From contig NZ_KB893455.1 of the NCBI RefSeq assembly GCF_000374085.1, forward strand, positions 32,139-96,138: 64,000 nt of DNA, given 5' to 3'. The position numbers and the translations under genes are program-made. Below, piece after piece: positions 45,250 through 54,177 of this stretch (its first letter is position 1; each line of letters begins with the position of its first letter). The notes beneath the pieces are model-generated. The model was given only the letters and a program-made list of their open reading frames with translations. It did no database searches and was not told the origin of the DNA. The stretch comes from Spirosoma spitsbergense DSM 19989 (lineage in GTDB: Bacteria > Bacteroidota > Bacteroidia > Cytophagales > Spirosomataceae).

Positions 45250-47316
45250 ATGACCCTGCTTTACCTTCTTTCTCTTGGATTCTTTGTCGTTTACCTCGGC
45301 CAGCTGTCGACGCGCATTTGCCGCCGGTCGCTAACTGAATGGTGGCTGACCACGTTTTTGCTGGGAACCGGGAGTGTTATTCTGACGGGTTTTGTCTTAT
45401 CTGCTCTTTACCTGACGGCAAACGCCCCGGTTTGGGCCGGTTCTGTTTTCATTACGGCTACGGTGCTCGGCACGGCTCTGAGCCGGTTAAGCGGCAATTC
45501 CGAACGATTTTCGGTACTACCCCTCATCCACGAACGCTGGCAAACGGGGCGGCTCTGGTTCCGTGACTTATCGGGTTACGCCCGCTTCCTGTTCTCGGCC
45601 CTCTTCCTGACCCTGGCACTGATTGCCGTTACCAATCTACTGCTGGTTTTCTTTACGGTACCTAACGAATGGGATAGCATGACCGGGCATTTGAACCGGG
45701 TTATGCAGTACATACAGCGGGGAACCATGCGCCATTTTGGGGGTACCAACTGGAACATGGACACGTACCCAAAAAGCGTTTGTACCCTCCAGATTTACAC
45801 CTTTTTGATGACCGGCCATTTTGAGAATGGCTTCAAGTTCATTCATCACCTGAGCTACTGGACTGCCATTGTAGCCGTGTTTGGTATCGTGCAGCGGATT
45901 GGTCATGCGTACCCGGCACAAAGTCGGCTTTCGGCCAGTTTCTTTTGTGCGCTGGCGTATGCGTTGCTACCCGATTTTTTGATGCAGGCCATCACGACCG
46001 AAACGGATATTGTACTAACGGCTTACCTAAGTGTGCTGCTGTACCTGCTGTTCAGCTACCGGACGTTGACTGGCAATCGCTACATGTACCTGGCCGGTAT
46101 GGCGTTTGGCATTGCTTTGGGGCACAAGATTACCTTCCTCCTCCTGCTGCCGTCGGTGTTTGTGGTCATGCTGTACACCGTTTTCCTTTCAACTTCCCTG
46201 AGCATCACGTTCAATCGGACCTGGCGGCTGGCGGCAGCCATCGTCATTGGCGTTTGTGTATGGACATTGCCAACGGGTTACCTCAAGAACATCGAGGTGT
46301 TCGGCCACCCCATTGGGCCCCCAACGGCCCTTAAACACCAGTCGGTTGAACGGGCGGGCACGTTTCGAAATTTACTGGAGCAGGGAAGCCGAAACCTGGT
46401 TCGGTATGGCTACGACCACGTCAATCTGGATGGTATCCGCAACCTGCCCATTGGTGCCGAACTGAATCAGGCGATGCGCCAACCCATCGTGATACTGGAA
46501 GATAAACTCCGTATGCGTCTGGATGAAGAGACCAGTTTTTCCATCCAGCCTTTCGCGTTCGACCGGCGTTTTGTGTTTTACAATGCCAACCCGTACTGGG
46601 GCATCGTTGGCTTTGGGCTCATCTTTCCATTGCTGTTTCTGGTCCTGATTGGCTACATACGCTCAACACCGCACATCTATCTGGGCATTGCGTTACTACT
46701 TCACTTTGCAGCCCTCGCCTACTCGGCTCCCTACGACCCGTTCAAAGGCCGCTACTTTATCGAGACAGGCTTGTTCGGCGTTACGTTTCTGTCACTCCTG
46801 TTCTTTAATCCCCGTACATCAGTGGACGTGCCGAAGCGGACCTTCTGGAAAGGATACGTAGGTTTTATTACGGTACTGGGTTGTTTATCAGCTATTCTGT
46901 GCGTCTACCTGAACATACGCGCGTTGCCCTTTGCCTGGACCGCTCCCGATGGAAAATCGTTCCCGTCGGCTTTTCACTCCGATCGAATAAAGCAAATGAC
47001 CGTCGGGCGACCCGACGTGTATGTTCCTTACAAGCGCTTCGATGAACTGGTACCCGCCGAAGCGACCGTTGCTCTGGCGACCATCAATGACGACTACGAA
47101 TACCCGCTCTACGGACCAGATTTATCCCGTCGCCTGATTGCCGTCAACCCCTTCGAGCAGGGACTGAAGCCGATACCCAAAAGCGCGGATTATCTCTTTT
47201 TCGACAAAAGCGTCATGCAACCCAAGCCCGGCGATATTCGCCTGGGCACCGATACGATAATGCGGGCTTCGGTCATTGTGCCCGGTGAAGATTATTATCT
47301 ACGAAAACTAAAGTAG
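45250..47316 (+). CDS. Large polytopic membrane protein, GT-C-like
   Basis: 688 aa from ATG 45250, with about a dozen hydrophobic segments. The segment NEWDSMTGHLNRVMQYIQRG (about 155-175) in a loop after the first helices resembles the acidic catalytic loop of GT-C lipid-linked-sugar glycosyltransferases (PMT/ArnT type), and GIALGHKITFLLLLPSVFVV follows. The C-terminal 150 residues are a soluble region. Most likely a membrane glycosyltransferase in the polysaccharide pathway; exact role unknown. The WbqC gene follows after four bases. Confidence 0.75.
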   Translation: MTLLYLLSLGFFVVYLGQLSTRICRRSLTEWWLTTFLLGTGSVILTGFVLSALYLTANAPVWAGSVFITATVLGTALSRLSGNSERFSVLPLIHERWQTGRLWFRDLSGYARFLFSALFLTLALIAVTNLLLVFFTVPNEWDSMTGHLNRVMQYIQRGTMRHFGGTNWNMDTYPKSVCTLQIYTFLMTGHFENGFKFIHHLSYWTAIVAVFGIVQRIGHAYPAQSRLSASFFCALAYALLPDFLMQAITTETDIVLTAYLSVLLYLLFSYRTLTGNRYMYLAGMAFGIALGHKITFLLLLPSVFVVMLYTVFLSTSLSITFNRTWRLAAAIVIGVCVWTLPTGYLKNIEVFGHPIGPPTALKHQSVERAGTFRNLLEQGSRNLVRYGYDHVNLDGIRNLPIGAELNQAMRQPIVILEDKLRMRLDEETSFSIQPFAFDRRFVFYNANPYWGIVGFGLIFPLLFLVLIGYIRSTPHIYLGIALLLHFAALAYSAPYDPFKGRYFIETGLFGVTFLSLLFFNPRTSVDVPKRTFWKGYVGFITVLGCLSAILCVYLNIRALPFAWTAPDGKSFPSAFHSDRIKQMTVGRPDVYVPYKRFDELVPAEATVALATINDDYEYPLYGPDLSRRLIAVNPFEQGLKPIPKSADYLFFDKSVMQPKPGDIRLGTDTIMRASVIVPGEDYYLRKLK

Positions 47317-47320
47317 GCCT

Positions 47321-48025
47321 ATGACACTTGCCATTATGCAGCCTTACTTCCTGCCCTACATTGGCTATATGCAGCTCATGAGTGCGGTTGACACCTTTGT
47401 GCTGTACGATGATGTGGCGTTCATTAACCGGGGTTGGGTTAACCGTAACCGACTGCTGATTAACGGTCAGGAGCACTTGTTTACGGTTCCACTGAAAGAT
47501 GCCAGTCAGAATAAGCGCATCAATGAGGTGATGATAGCCAGCGATCCAAAATGGCGCAGCAAGCTGTTGAAAACCATTGAGCAGGGATACCGGAAAGCGC
47601 CGTTCTATCAAACGGTTATGCCGTTAACCGAAAAAATAATCAACTTTACCACCGATTCGATTGCCGATCTGGTCTATTTTAGCCTTGTTGAATTGAATCA
47701 ATATCTGGGTCTGTCAACGCTATTAGTGCAGTCGTCAACCGTCTATAACAACGCGGATTTGAAGGCTCAGGAACGGATTCTCGACATTTGCCGACAGGAG
47801 AAAGCATCACATTACATCAATCCAATCGGCGGTACCGACCTGTACGATAAACCGACGTTTGTTCAGGCGGGTATGGAACTGAGTTTTATCAAGGCACTAA
47901 ACGTTGAGTACCCACAGGTTAGTAACCGGAATGAATTTGTCCCCTGGTTGTCCATTATCGACGTACTAATGATGAACGACGTACCAACGGTTAAAACCAT
48001 GCTGGGGGCATACGAACTTATCTAA
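47321..48025 (+). CDS. WbqC-like family protein
   Basis: 234 aa. MTLAIMQPYFLPYIGYMQLM is the diagnostic WbqC N-terminus; FVLYDDVAFINRGWVNRNRL and RICPIGG-like YINPIGGTDLYDKP also match. WbqC proteins occur in O-antigen and glycan clusters and are thought to assist amino-sugar acylation, without a proven reaction. Four bases after the preceding gene, probably translationally coupled. Confidence 0.92.
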   Translation: MTLAIMQPYFLPYIGYMQLMSAVDTFVLYDDVAFINRGWVNRNRLLINGQEHLFTVPLKDASQNKRINEVMIASDPKWRSKLLKTIEQGYRKAPFYQTVMPLTEKIINFTTDSIADLVYFSLVELNQYLGLSTLLVQSSTVYNNADLKAQERILDICRQEKASHYINPIGGTDLYDKPTFVQAGMELSFIKALNVEYPQVSNRNEFVPWLSIIDVLMMNDVPTVKTMLGAYELI

Positions 48026-48027
48026 TT

Positions 48028-48108
48028 GCGAATGAGTGAATGAGCGAATAAAAACACAAAGATATTCCTGCTTTATTCACTCATTCGCCATTCACTCATT
48101 CACTCATT
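48028..48108. repeat. Inverted repeat of gaatgagt words before the acyltransferase gene
   Basis: Left arm 48028-48053 (gcgaatgagtgaatgagcg) and right arm 48072-48108 consist almost wholly of gaatgagt units on opposite strands; the right arm has more units than the left. It starts three bases after the WbqC stop and ends five bases before the next ATG. Similar words occur in the repeat at 32465. Confidence 0.88.
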
Positions 48109-48112
48109 AAAC

Positions 48113-48766
48113 ATGGCAAAAATTATTATTTTCGGGGTAATGGACACGGCCGAACTGGCCCATTTCTACCTCACCAACGACTCCGAGCACGATGTTGCCG
48201 CGTTCACCGTCAGCCGCGAGTACATAACGGGCGATACGTTTCAGGGATTACCGCTAGTTGCGTTCGAGGAGGTAGAAACGCTGTTTTCGCCCAAAGAATA
48301 CAAGTTTTTTGCACCTATGACGGGCCGCAATATGAACCGTAACCGGGAACGGATTTACCTCGAAGCCAAAGCTAAAGGGTACGAATTCATTTCGTATATC
48401 AGTTCCAAAGCAACGCTGTTCGGGAATCAGATTGGCGAAAACTGCTTCATCCTGGAAGATAATACCATCCAGCCCTTCACGACCATTGGCAACAATGTAG
48501 TACTCTGGAGCGGCAACCACATCGGGCACCATGGTCAAATCAAAGACCACGTCTTTTTTACCTCCCACGTGGTCATGTCGGGCCATTGCGTTATCGAACC
48601 TTACTGCTTTTTTGGGGTAAACAGTACCATCCGCGATTTCCTGCACATAGCAACAGGTACACTCGTTGGCATGGCTTCGGCCATTTATAAGGATACCGAC
48701 GAATGGGGCCTTTACCTGGGTAATCCAGCGAAGAAACTGCCCAAACCGAGCTACGAAGCGTACTGA
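48113..48766 (+). CDS. Left-handed beta-helix acyltransferase (PglD/NeuD-like)
   Basis: 217 aa. An N-terminal small Rossmann-like part (IIIFGVMDTAELAHFYLTND, AFTVSREYITGDTFQGLPLV) precedes hexapeptide repeats (about 100-210: GENCFILEDNTIQPFTTIGN, CVIEPYCFFGVNSTIRDFLH). This is the architecture of sugar O- or N-acyltransferases such as PglD, which use acyl-CoA on a UDP-amino sugar. Consistent with the aminotransferase at 44054. Confidence 0.9.
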   Translation: MAKIIIFGVMDTAELAHFYLTNDSEHDVAAFTVSREYITGDTFQGLPLVAFEEVETLFSPKEYKFFAPMTGRNMNRNRERIYLEAKAKGYEFISYISSKATLFGNQIGENCFILEDNTIQPFTTIGNNVVLWSGNHIGHHGQIKDHVFFTSHVVMSGHCVIEPYCFFGVNSTIRDFLHIATGTLVGMASAIYKDTDEWGLYLGNPAKKLPKPSYEAY

Positions 48767-48827
48767 TCCTTTTGTGAACGTAGCCGCCGTCACACTACGG
48801 ATTTTCTATTAATTTTACCCCTCTGTT

Positions 48828-50027
48828 TTGAACGCTATTCTTTTTATCGGTCACGATGCTAACCGGGCAGGAGCGCAATACCTGTTGTTGCACCTGCTCA
48901 CGTATCTGCGCGAAACGGGTGTCCGCACGGGGCTGGTACTGGGCGAAGGTGGTCCGCTGCTACCTGACTATGAGCAGGTAACGACCGTTTATCAGGCTTT
49001 TTCCTCGACAAAAGATCCCAGCTTTGGTGCCCGTATCCTGTCTAAGCTGGGTATGGCCCCGTCTGCCAGCGGGCACGAGATTGATGGTTTGCCGAATCTG
49101 ATTGCAGCGATTCGGGCCGGACAGTATTCATACATCGTTTCCAATACCATTGCTAATGGTCGCCTGTTGCGCATGCTGGAGCCGCTGAACTTACCGTTTG
49201 CGATGTATGTCCACGAACTGGAGACCTCCATTCAAATTTATACCCGACCTGAGGATCTACAGTACGAGCTGACGCACGTTAGCCATGTTTTCTGCGGTTC
49301 GGAAGCCGTTCGTCAGAATCTGATTGACCATCACGGCTTAACGCCTGACAATACATCCGTACTGAACTCACTAATCCGGACGGCAACCCTCATCGACAAA
49401 CTCAAAGCCGTTGATCAGGAATCGGTTCGGAAACGCCTGGGCATCCCCTCTAAGGCAGTAGTCGTTGGCGGATGCGGGAACGCGGAATGGCGGAAGGGAG
49501 TCGATTTATTCCTGCTCATTGCGCGGCAGTTGCTCAACGCCCGCCCGGAGGTACATTTTGTGTGGGTGGGCATTCCGGAAACGGGCGAAGATACCCGGCG
49601 ACTACGCTATGACCTGGCACGGATGGACATGGCCAACCGCGTTCATCTGCTCCCCCCCGGTGGGGATTACCTGGATTACGTGGCTTGTTTCGACCTGTTT
49701 ACCCTAACATCGCGGGAAGACCCGTATCCGCTGGTTATTCTGGAAGCGGGCTTGAATCAAAACCCCGTTTTGTGTTTCGCAGGGTCGGGGGGCAGCCCCG
49801 ACTTCGTGGGGACCGACACGGGTTGTTTAGTCCCCTACCTGGATTTATCGGCCATGGTAACGGCCCTGGCCCGGCTCACCGATGATCCGGCTGAGCGAAC
49901 CCGACTGGGCAACTTATTTTACGAGCGTGCGATGGCCCACGATGTCGCTGCGCTTGTTCCTAAACTGCTGGCAAAACTCGATGCTGTTTTTTTACCGTTA
50001 ACCCCCGATCAGTATGTTGGTCGGTGA
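48828..50027 (+). CDS. Glycosyltransferase, GT4 (GT-B fold)
   Basis: 399 aa. Start is TTG 48828 (NAILFIGHDANRAGAQYLLL), as no ATG fits before the glycine-containing first strand. The C-terminal nucleotide-sugar domain shows VVGGCGNAEWRKGVDLFLLI and SREDPYPLVILEAGL, the ExxxxxE-type region of GT4 enzymes. TAATTTTA at 48810-48817, ten bases before, matches the -7 box at 7 of 8 positions. It overlaps the next gene by 14 bases. Confidence 0.91.
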   Translation: MNAILFIGHDANRAGAQYLLLHLLTYLRETGVRTGLVLGEGGPLLPDYEQVTTVYQAFSSTKDPSFGARILSKLGMAPSASGHEIDGLPNLIAAIRAGQYSYIVSNTIANGRLLRMLEPLNLPFAMYVHELETSIQIYTRPEDLQYELTHVSHVFCGSEAVRQNLIDHHGLTPDNTSVLNSLIRTATLIDKLKAVDQESVRKRLGIPSKAVVVGGCGNAEWRKGVDLFLLIARQLLNARPEVHFVWVGIPETGEDTRRLRYDLARMDMANRVHLLPPGGDYLDYVACFDLFTLTSREDPYPLVILEAGLNQNPVLCFAGSGGSPDFVGTDTGCLVPYLDLSAMVTALARLTDDPAERTRLGNLFYERAMAHDVAALVPKLLAKLDAVFLPLTPDQYVGR

Positions 50028-50703
50028 TGGGATGATTGCCCGGCGTTTTCGTGCTTATGCGGATCGGAACGATATCGTATTATTTGCATCGGGCGTCTCG
50101 AATTCCAAAGAAACCCGCCCGGAACCCTACGCGCGCGAACGTCGTCTGGTAGAAGATACACTGCGGCAAGCGCCGGGCTGTCTGTTTGTTTATTTCAGCA
50201 CTGCCAGCATTGCCGACCCCACCGAGCAGGGTTCGCCCTACGTGATGCATAAAACGTCACTCGAGGAATTAATCAAAGAGCAGGCAAGTGCCTATTTGAT
50301 TATCAGAGCGTCGAACGTAGTGGGGGGGCCGGGTAATCCGCATACGATTCTGAATTTTTTTGTCGACCGTATCCGTCGGCAGGAATCATTCAGCATCTGG
50401 CAACACGCCGTACGAAATGTTATTGATATTGACGACCTTTATCAACTCGTCAGCGGGTACATTGCCGATGCATCTACCTGGAACCAGACGCTCATTGTGG
50501 CCAACCCTTATTCGGTCAGTCCATTAGTTATGGTGCAGGCCATTGAGCGGCACACAGGGAAAAAGGCCAGGTATGAGTTGCTGGACAAGGGGGCAGCCTT
50601 CACATTACCAGCCGAAGCAGCAAGCAACCGTTTACCGAACGCTGATGGCGATTGGCAACCCGAACAGTATATTACACGCTTGCTCCAAAAATACTATGCC
50701 TGA
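50014..50703 (+). CDS. Short NAD-dependent epimerase/dehydratase (SDR)
   Basis: 229 aa SDR-fold protein. The nucleotide loop is MLVGDGMIARRF at the very start and the catalytic Tyr-Lys pair is in YVMHKTSLEE, after STASIAD. SDR sugar enzymes are often 300 or more residues, so it is on the short side but has both active-site segments. Possibly acts as a nucleotide-sugar epimerase or reductase in this pathway. Its start overlaps the end of the preceding GT4 gene by 14 bases, implying coupled translation. Confidence 0.88.
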   Translation: MLVGDGMIARRFRAYADRNDIVLFASGVSNSKETRPEPYARERRLVEDTLRQAPGCLFVYFSTASIADPTEQGSPYVMHKTSLEELIKEQASAYLIIRASNVVGGPGNPHTILNFFVDRIRRQESFSIWQHAVRNVIDIDDLYQLVSGYIADASTWNQTLIVANPYSVSPLVMVQAIERHTGKKARYELLDKGAAFTLPAEAASNRLPNADGDWQPEQYITRLLQKYYA

Positions 50704-51000
50704 TGCGGCACCCGGCCCATCAATGCATCGAAAAACGCGTCAGGCTGTTTGCGCGATTGGGTAAGCAGACAAAAAATATTGACAGAATTTGTCCGACTCC
50801 CTGACATACCGGGCCACTGGCGCGGTTCTGTTTACTACTACTGGGCTACTGACTAACCTGGACAGACCTGAATGAATGTACGGGCCTACCGTTGGTTACG
50901 TTTAACAGAAAACTGATTGTACTATTATTGACCATTTTTCTTCCGCGCTGTTAGTCTGTAAATCAGCAATTCGCTTTCAACGTGGCTAAACAAGTTTTGT
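50704..51000. other. Gap within the polysaccharide cluster
   Basis: 297 bases with no supported gene in six frames, AT-rich toward its end. AAGTTTTG immediately before the ATG at 51001 differs from the -7 box at one base and resembles the near-leaderless layout seen elsewhere. It is likely a promoter region that splits the cluster into two transcription units. Confidence 0.45.
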
Positions 51001-52245
51001 ATGAAAATTGCCGTATGGCACAACCTTCCCAGCGGAGGGGGAAAACGGGCAATGTTTTATCATTTGCAGGGATTGAAAGAACGCGGTCATCAGATTGAAA
51101 TCTGGACTACACCAAGCGCTGACAATCAGTACCTTGACTTTAATTCGATTGGACCCGTTCACGTTGTTCCTTTCGATTCGCCGGGCGACTCTGTTCCGAT
51201 GCGTGACCGCTTTGGCTATATGGGGTTCCATCAGGATACGGCCATGCATGCCATGATTACCCACAGCCGCCTTTGTGCCGAACAGATACAGGCGGGCAAC
51301 TTCGATATTCTGTTTGCCAACAGTTGCATGGTGTACGCATCGCCCTACATTGCCCGGTTCGTCACCATCCCAACGTTGCTGTATTTGGGGGAACCGCTGC
51401 GCTATCTGTACGAAGCACAACCACAACTACCCTGGTGTGCGCCCGGCGAAATGCAGTCATGGACCAGTTGGGCGTACTGGCGTATGCTGGTCAATGACCT
51501 TTGGCGGCAGCGACAATTACGCGTTATCATGCGCGAAGAACAGCTTAATGCAGCCGCTTTTGACCGCATATTAGTCAATTCATTGTTTTCGGTAGAAACC
51601 TGCCTGCGCGTGTACGGCCTGGATACGGAAGTAGGCTACCTGGGGGTTGATACCCGTATTTTCCGACCCCTCGGCTTAGCCCGTCAGCCCTTCGTCATGT
51701 GCACCGGCAGTTTCCAGGCGCGTAAAGACCCTTCGTTCATTATTGACGCCATTAGCCATATTCCCGCTTCCCATCGGCCAGCACTAGTTTGGGTAAGCAA
51801 CTATACCGATAGCATTTTTGAAGCACGCATGCGGCAACAGGCACAACAGACCGGGGTGAACCTTAGCCTGCACAAAATGGTATCGGATGAAGAACTGGTC
51901 CGGTTACTGAACCAGGCGAGTGCTTTTGTGTACGCCCCCCGATTGGAACCCTTTGGCCTGGCTCCGCTGGAAGCCAACGCCTGCGGATTGCCCGTGGTAG
52001 CGGTGGCCGAAGGCGGCATTCGCGAATCTATCCAGCACCGTCAAAATGGTCTGCTTGTCAACCGGGATACGCATCAGATGGCCCAGGCTATCGACTCCCT
52101 GCTCAGCAACAAAACGCTGTGGGACGACATGTCAAAAAAAGCAATTGATATCATTGACAGCCAGTGGTCATTAACCGTTTGTACTGACCGTATCGAACAG
52201 GCTCTTCAACAAACAATCCTACAGCCTAAAGCGCCCAAACTCTGA
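51001..52245 (+). CDS. Glycosyltransferase, GT4
   Basis: 414 aa GT-B enzyme. N-terminal domain starts MKIAVWHNLPSGGGKRAMFY; C-terminal domain has FVMCTGSFQARKDPSFIIDA, and EPFGLAPLEANACGLPVVAV carries the conserved acid pair of GT4. Probably transfers a sugar from a nucleotide donor to the growing chain. The following gene begins on the base after its stop. Confidence 0.93.
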   Translation: MKIAVWHNLPSGGGKRAMFYHLQGLKERGHQIEIWTTPSADNQYLDFNSIGPVHVVPFDSPGDSVPMRDRFGYMGFHQDTAMHAMITHSRLCAEQIQAGNFDILFANSCMVYASPYIARFVTIPTLLYLGEPLRYLYEAQPQLPWCAPGEMQSWTSWAYWRMLVNDLWRQRQLRVIMREEQLNAAAFDRILVNSLFSVETCLRVYGLDTEVGYLGVDTRIFRPLGLARQPFVMCTGSFQARKDPSFIIDAISHIPASHRPALVWVSNYTDSIFEARMRQQAQQTGVNLSLHKMVSDEELVRLLNQASAFVYAPRLEPFGLAPLEANACGLPVVAVAEGGIRESIQHRQNGLLVNRDTHQMAQAIDSLLSNKTLWDDMSKKAIDIIDSQWSLTVCTDRIEQALQQTILQPKAPKL

Positions 52246-53247
52246 ATGACAATCGCGTTTACTATTTGCTCCATCAATTACCTGGCACAGGCCCAAACCC
52301 TGGGTAATTCACTCCGGCAAACCAACCCCGGCTATACCTACATCATCGGGCTGGTGGATCGGCTCGATCAGGCTAATCTCCCCCCCGAACTTCTACCCGA
52401 TTATCCAATCATTGAAATCGACAAGATTAACATTCCCGACTTTTCGGCCATGTGTGATCGGTATGATATCACGGAGTTGAATACTGCCGTTAAACCCTTT
52501 TTTATCGACTATTTCTACACGAATTACCCGGCCCTTGAGCAGATTATTTACTTCGATCCCGATATTATCGTTTTTCAGCCACTTCATAAACTCAATCAGG
52601 ACCTTCAGCAATACAGCCTGGTTCTGACCCCGCACGAATGCTTTCCCACCTCCGACTGGGAACGCCCCAATGACCTGCATCACCTGAATACGGGCATTTT
52701 CAATCTGGGCTTTATTGGCCTTCGGAATGACGACACTGCCCGCCAGTTTGTGCATTGGTGGAAACAGCGATTAGTCCACGAATGTCGGATTGATCTATGC
52801 AATGGGTTATTTGTTGATCAGCTATGGGTTAACTTTGCCCCCGTTTATCATGATAATGTACTCGTGGAGCATCACCCCGGTTATAATGTTGCTTACTGGA
52901 ATATTCATGAACGAACGCTGTCAGCAGACGCAAACGGGCAGTGGTGGGTAACGTCTTTAACCGACGAACCAGACCAGCTCCTGCATTTTTTTCATTACAG
53001 TGGGTATGATCCTTACAAACCAGATGCCATCTCTAAATACCAGACAAGGTATGCTTTCGAAGACCGGATGGATACAAAACCCTTATTCGAACTATACAGA
53101 ACAAGGCTCCTGGCCAACCATAATGATCGGTATCGCCAGTATCCCTGCGTGTATGTCAAACCGCCCAAAGTGTTACGCTACAAGCGGGTACGCAAAGCGT
53201 TAAAAAGTCCTCTCAATAAATTGATCACCTTTTTGGAGGGTCAATAA
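52246..53247 (+). CDS. GT-A-like glycosyltransferase with DPD motif (paralog A)
   Basis: 333 aa. FTICSINYLAQAQTLGNSLR starts a GT-A nucleotide fold of GT8-like type; QIIYFDPDIIVFQPL holds the metal-binding D-x-D (Asp-Pro-Asp); LNTGIFNLGFIGLRN and LLHFFHYSGYDP follow, the His in HYSG being the usual second metal ligand in GT8-type enzymes. ATG 52246 directly follows the preceding stop. It is paralogous to the gene at 55225 (shared IGLVDRLD, DQ-W, NxxYW/NxxLW-ERTL segments), which has lost both ligands. Confidence 0.88.
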   Translation: MTIAFTICSINYLAQAQTLGNSLRQTNPGYTYIIGLVDRLDQANLPPELLPDYPIIEIDKINIPDFSAMCDRYDITELNTAVKPFFIDYFYTNYPALEQIIYFDPDIIVFQPLHKLNQDLQQYSLVLTPHECFPTSDWERPNDLHHLNTGIFNLGFIGLRNDDTARQFVHWWKQRLVHECRIDLCNGLFVDQLWVNFAPVYHDNVLVEHHPGYNVAYWNIHERTLSADANGQWWVTSLTDEPDQLLHFFHYSGYDPYKPDAISKYQTRYAFEDRMDTKPLFELYRTRLLANHNDRYRQYPCVYVKPPKVLRYKRVRKALKSPLNKLITFLEGQ

Positions 53248-53342
53248 GCGGTTCGGCCGGCAGGTCCCAGACCAGCGAAATAACTGAATTGCTGAAATTT
53301 TCGGCTAGTTACATTAAAAACCTTCAGCCAATCAAACGTAGT

Positions 53343-54170
53343 ATGACCTTGTCGAGTCCTGTTCGTGTAAACGTAGTTATACCGGTATACAAACAGACAC
53401 TTACTGAGTATGAAACGATTTCCTTAACCCAGTGTCTTCGGGTGCTGGGAAATTACCCAATCTGGCTGGCGTGTCCGCATTCACTCGATACCACGGCTTA
53501 CCGGGCTATTGGTCCGAATCTGCAAACCCGAACCTTCGACGATAGCTATTTTGCCGACATACAGGGCTATAACCGCCTGATGGTAGCGAAGGAGTTTTAT
53601 GAAGCGTTTGCCGATCAGGAGTATATGCTTATTTATCAGCTGGATGCCTTTGTTTTTCGGGATGATCTGGCGTACTGGTGCCAGCAAAATTACGACTACA
53701 TTGGAGCACCCTGGCTGCGCGACCGGGATTTCAGCAGCGGGGGCGATAAACTATGGTTTACGATCAAGCAGCAGGTAGCTACCTGGCTCAACCTCAAGAA
53801 GGAGGATGGTGTGACGCCCCGTGAAATTATCAACCTAAACGGAGTAGGCTGCGGGGGTTTCTCACTCCGGCGGGTTTCGGCCATGCTGCGCTGCCTTGAA
53901 CCGTTTCAGCAAAAAATTGCGGAATACGAACGAATTTCACTGCACCATTACCACGAAGACGTTTTCTGGGGTATCGAAGTAAACCGGTACTGGCCCAGGT
54001 TACGAATTCCCAAGTACCGAAAGGCTTTATTTTTTGCCATTGAATTTTATCCCGAATGGGCTGTTGAACATTATAATGAAGGACAATTACCATTTGGTTG
54101 CCACGCCTGGAACATTCATGGAACGGACTACTGGCGGTCTGTTTTCGCCAACTACGGTTACCAAATATGA
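53343..54170 (+). CDS. DUF5672 glycosyltransferase-like protein
   Basis: 275 aa from ATG 53343 (MTLSSPVRVNVVIPVYKQTL); an upstream GTG or TTG is possible. DUF5672 features include YMLIYQLDAFVFRDDL, YDYIGAPWL, GGFSLRRVSAML and HHYHEDVFWG, the last containing a typical E-D-x-x-W. These proteins occur in polysaccharide clusters and resemble GT-A transferases, but activity is unproven. Seven bases separate it from the GT2 gene downstream. Confidence 0.87.
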   Translation: MTLSSPVRVNVVIPVYKQTLTEYETISLTQCLRVLGNYPIWLACPHSLDTTAYRAIGPNLQTRTFDDSYFADIQGYNRLMVAKEFYEAFADQEYMLIYQLDAFVFRDDLAYWCQQNYDYIGAPWLRDRDFSSGGDKLWFTIKQQVATWLNLKKEDGVTPREIINLNGVGCGGFSLRRVSAMLRCLEPFQQKIAEYERISLHHYHEDVFWGIEVNRYWPRLRIPKYRKALFFAIEFYPEWAVEHYNEGQLPFGCHAWNIHGTDYWRSVFANYGYQI

Positions 54171-54177
54171 CGATGCG

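Noticed and set aside
50704..51000. Possible missing gene in the 297-base gap of the polysaccharide cluster
   Set aside because: No frame of at least 60 codons or recognisable motif on either strand; treated as a promoter region.
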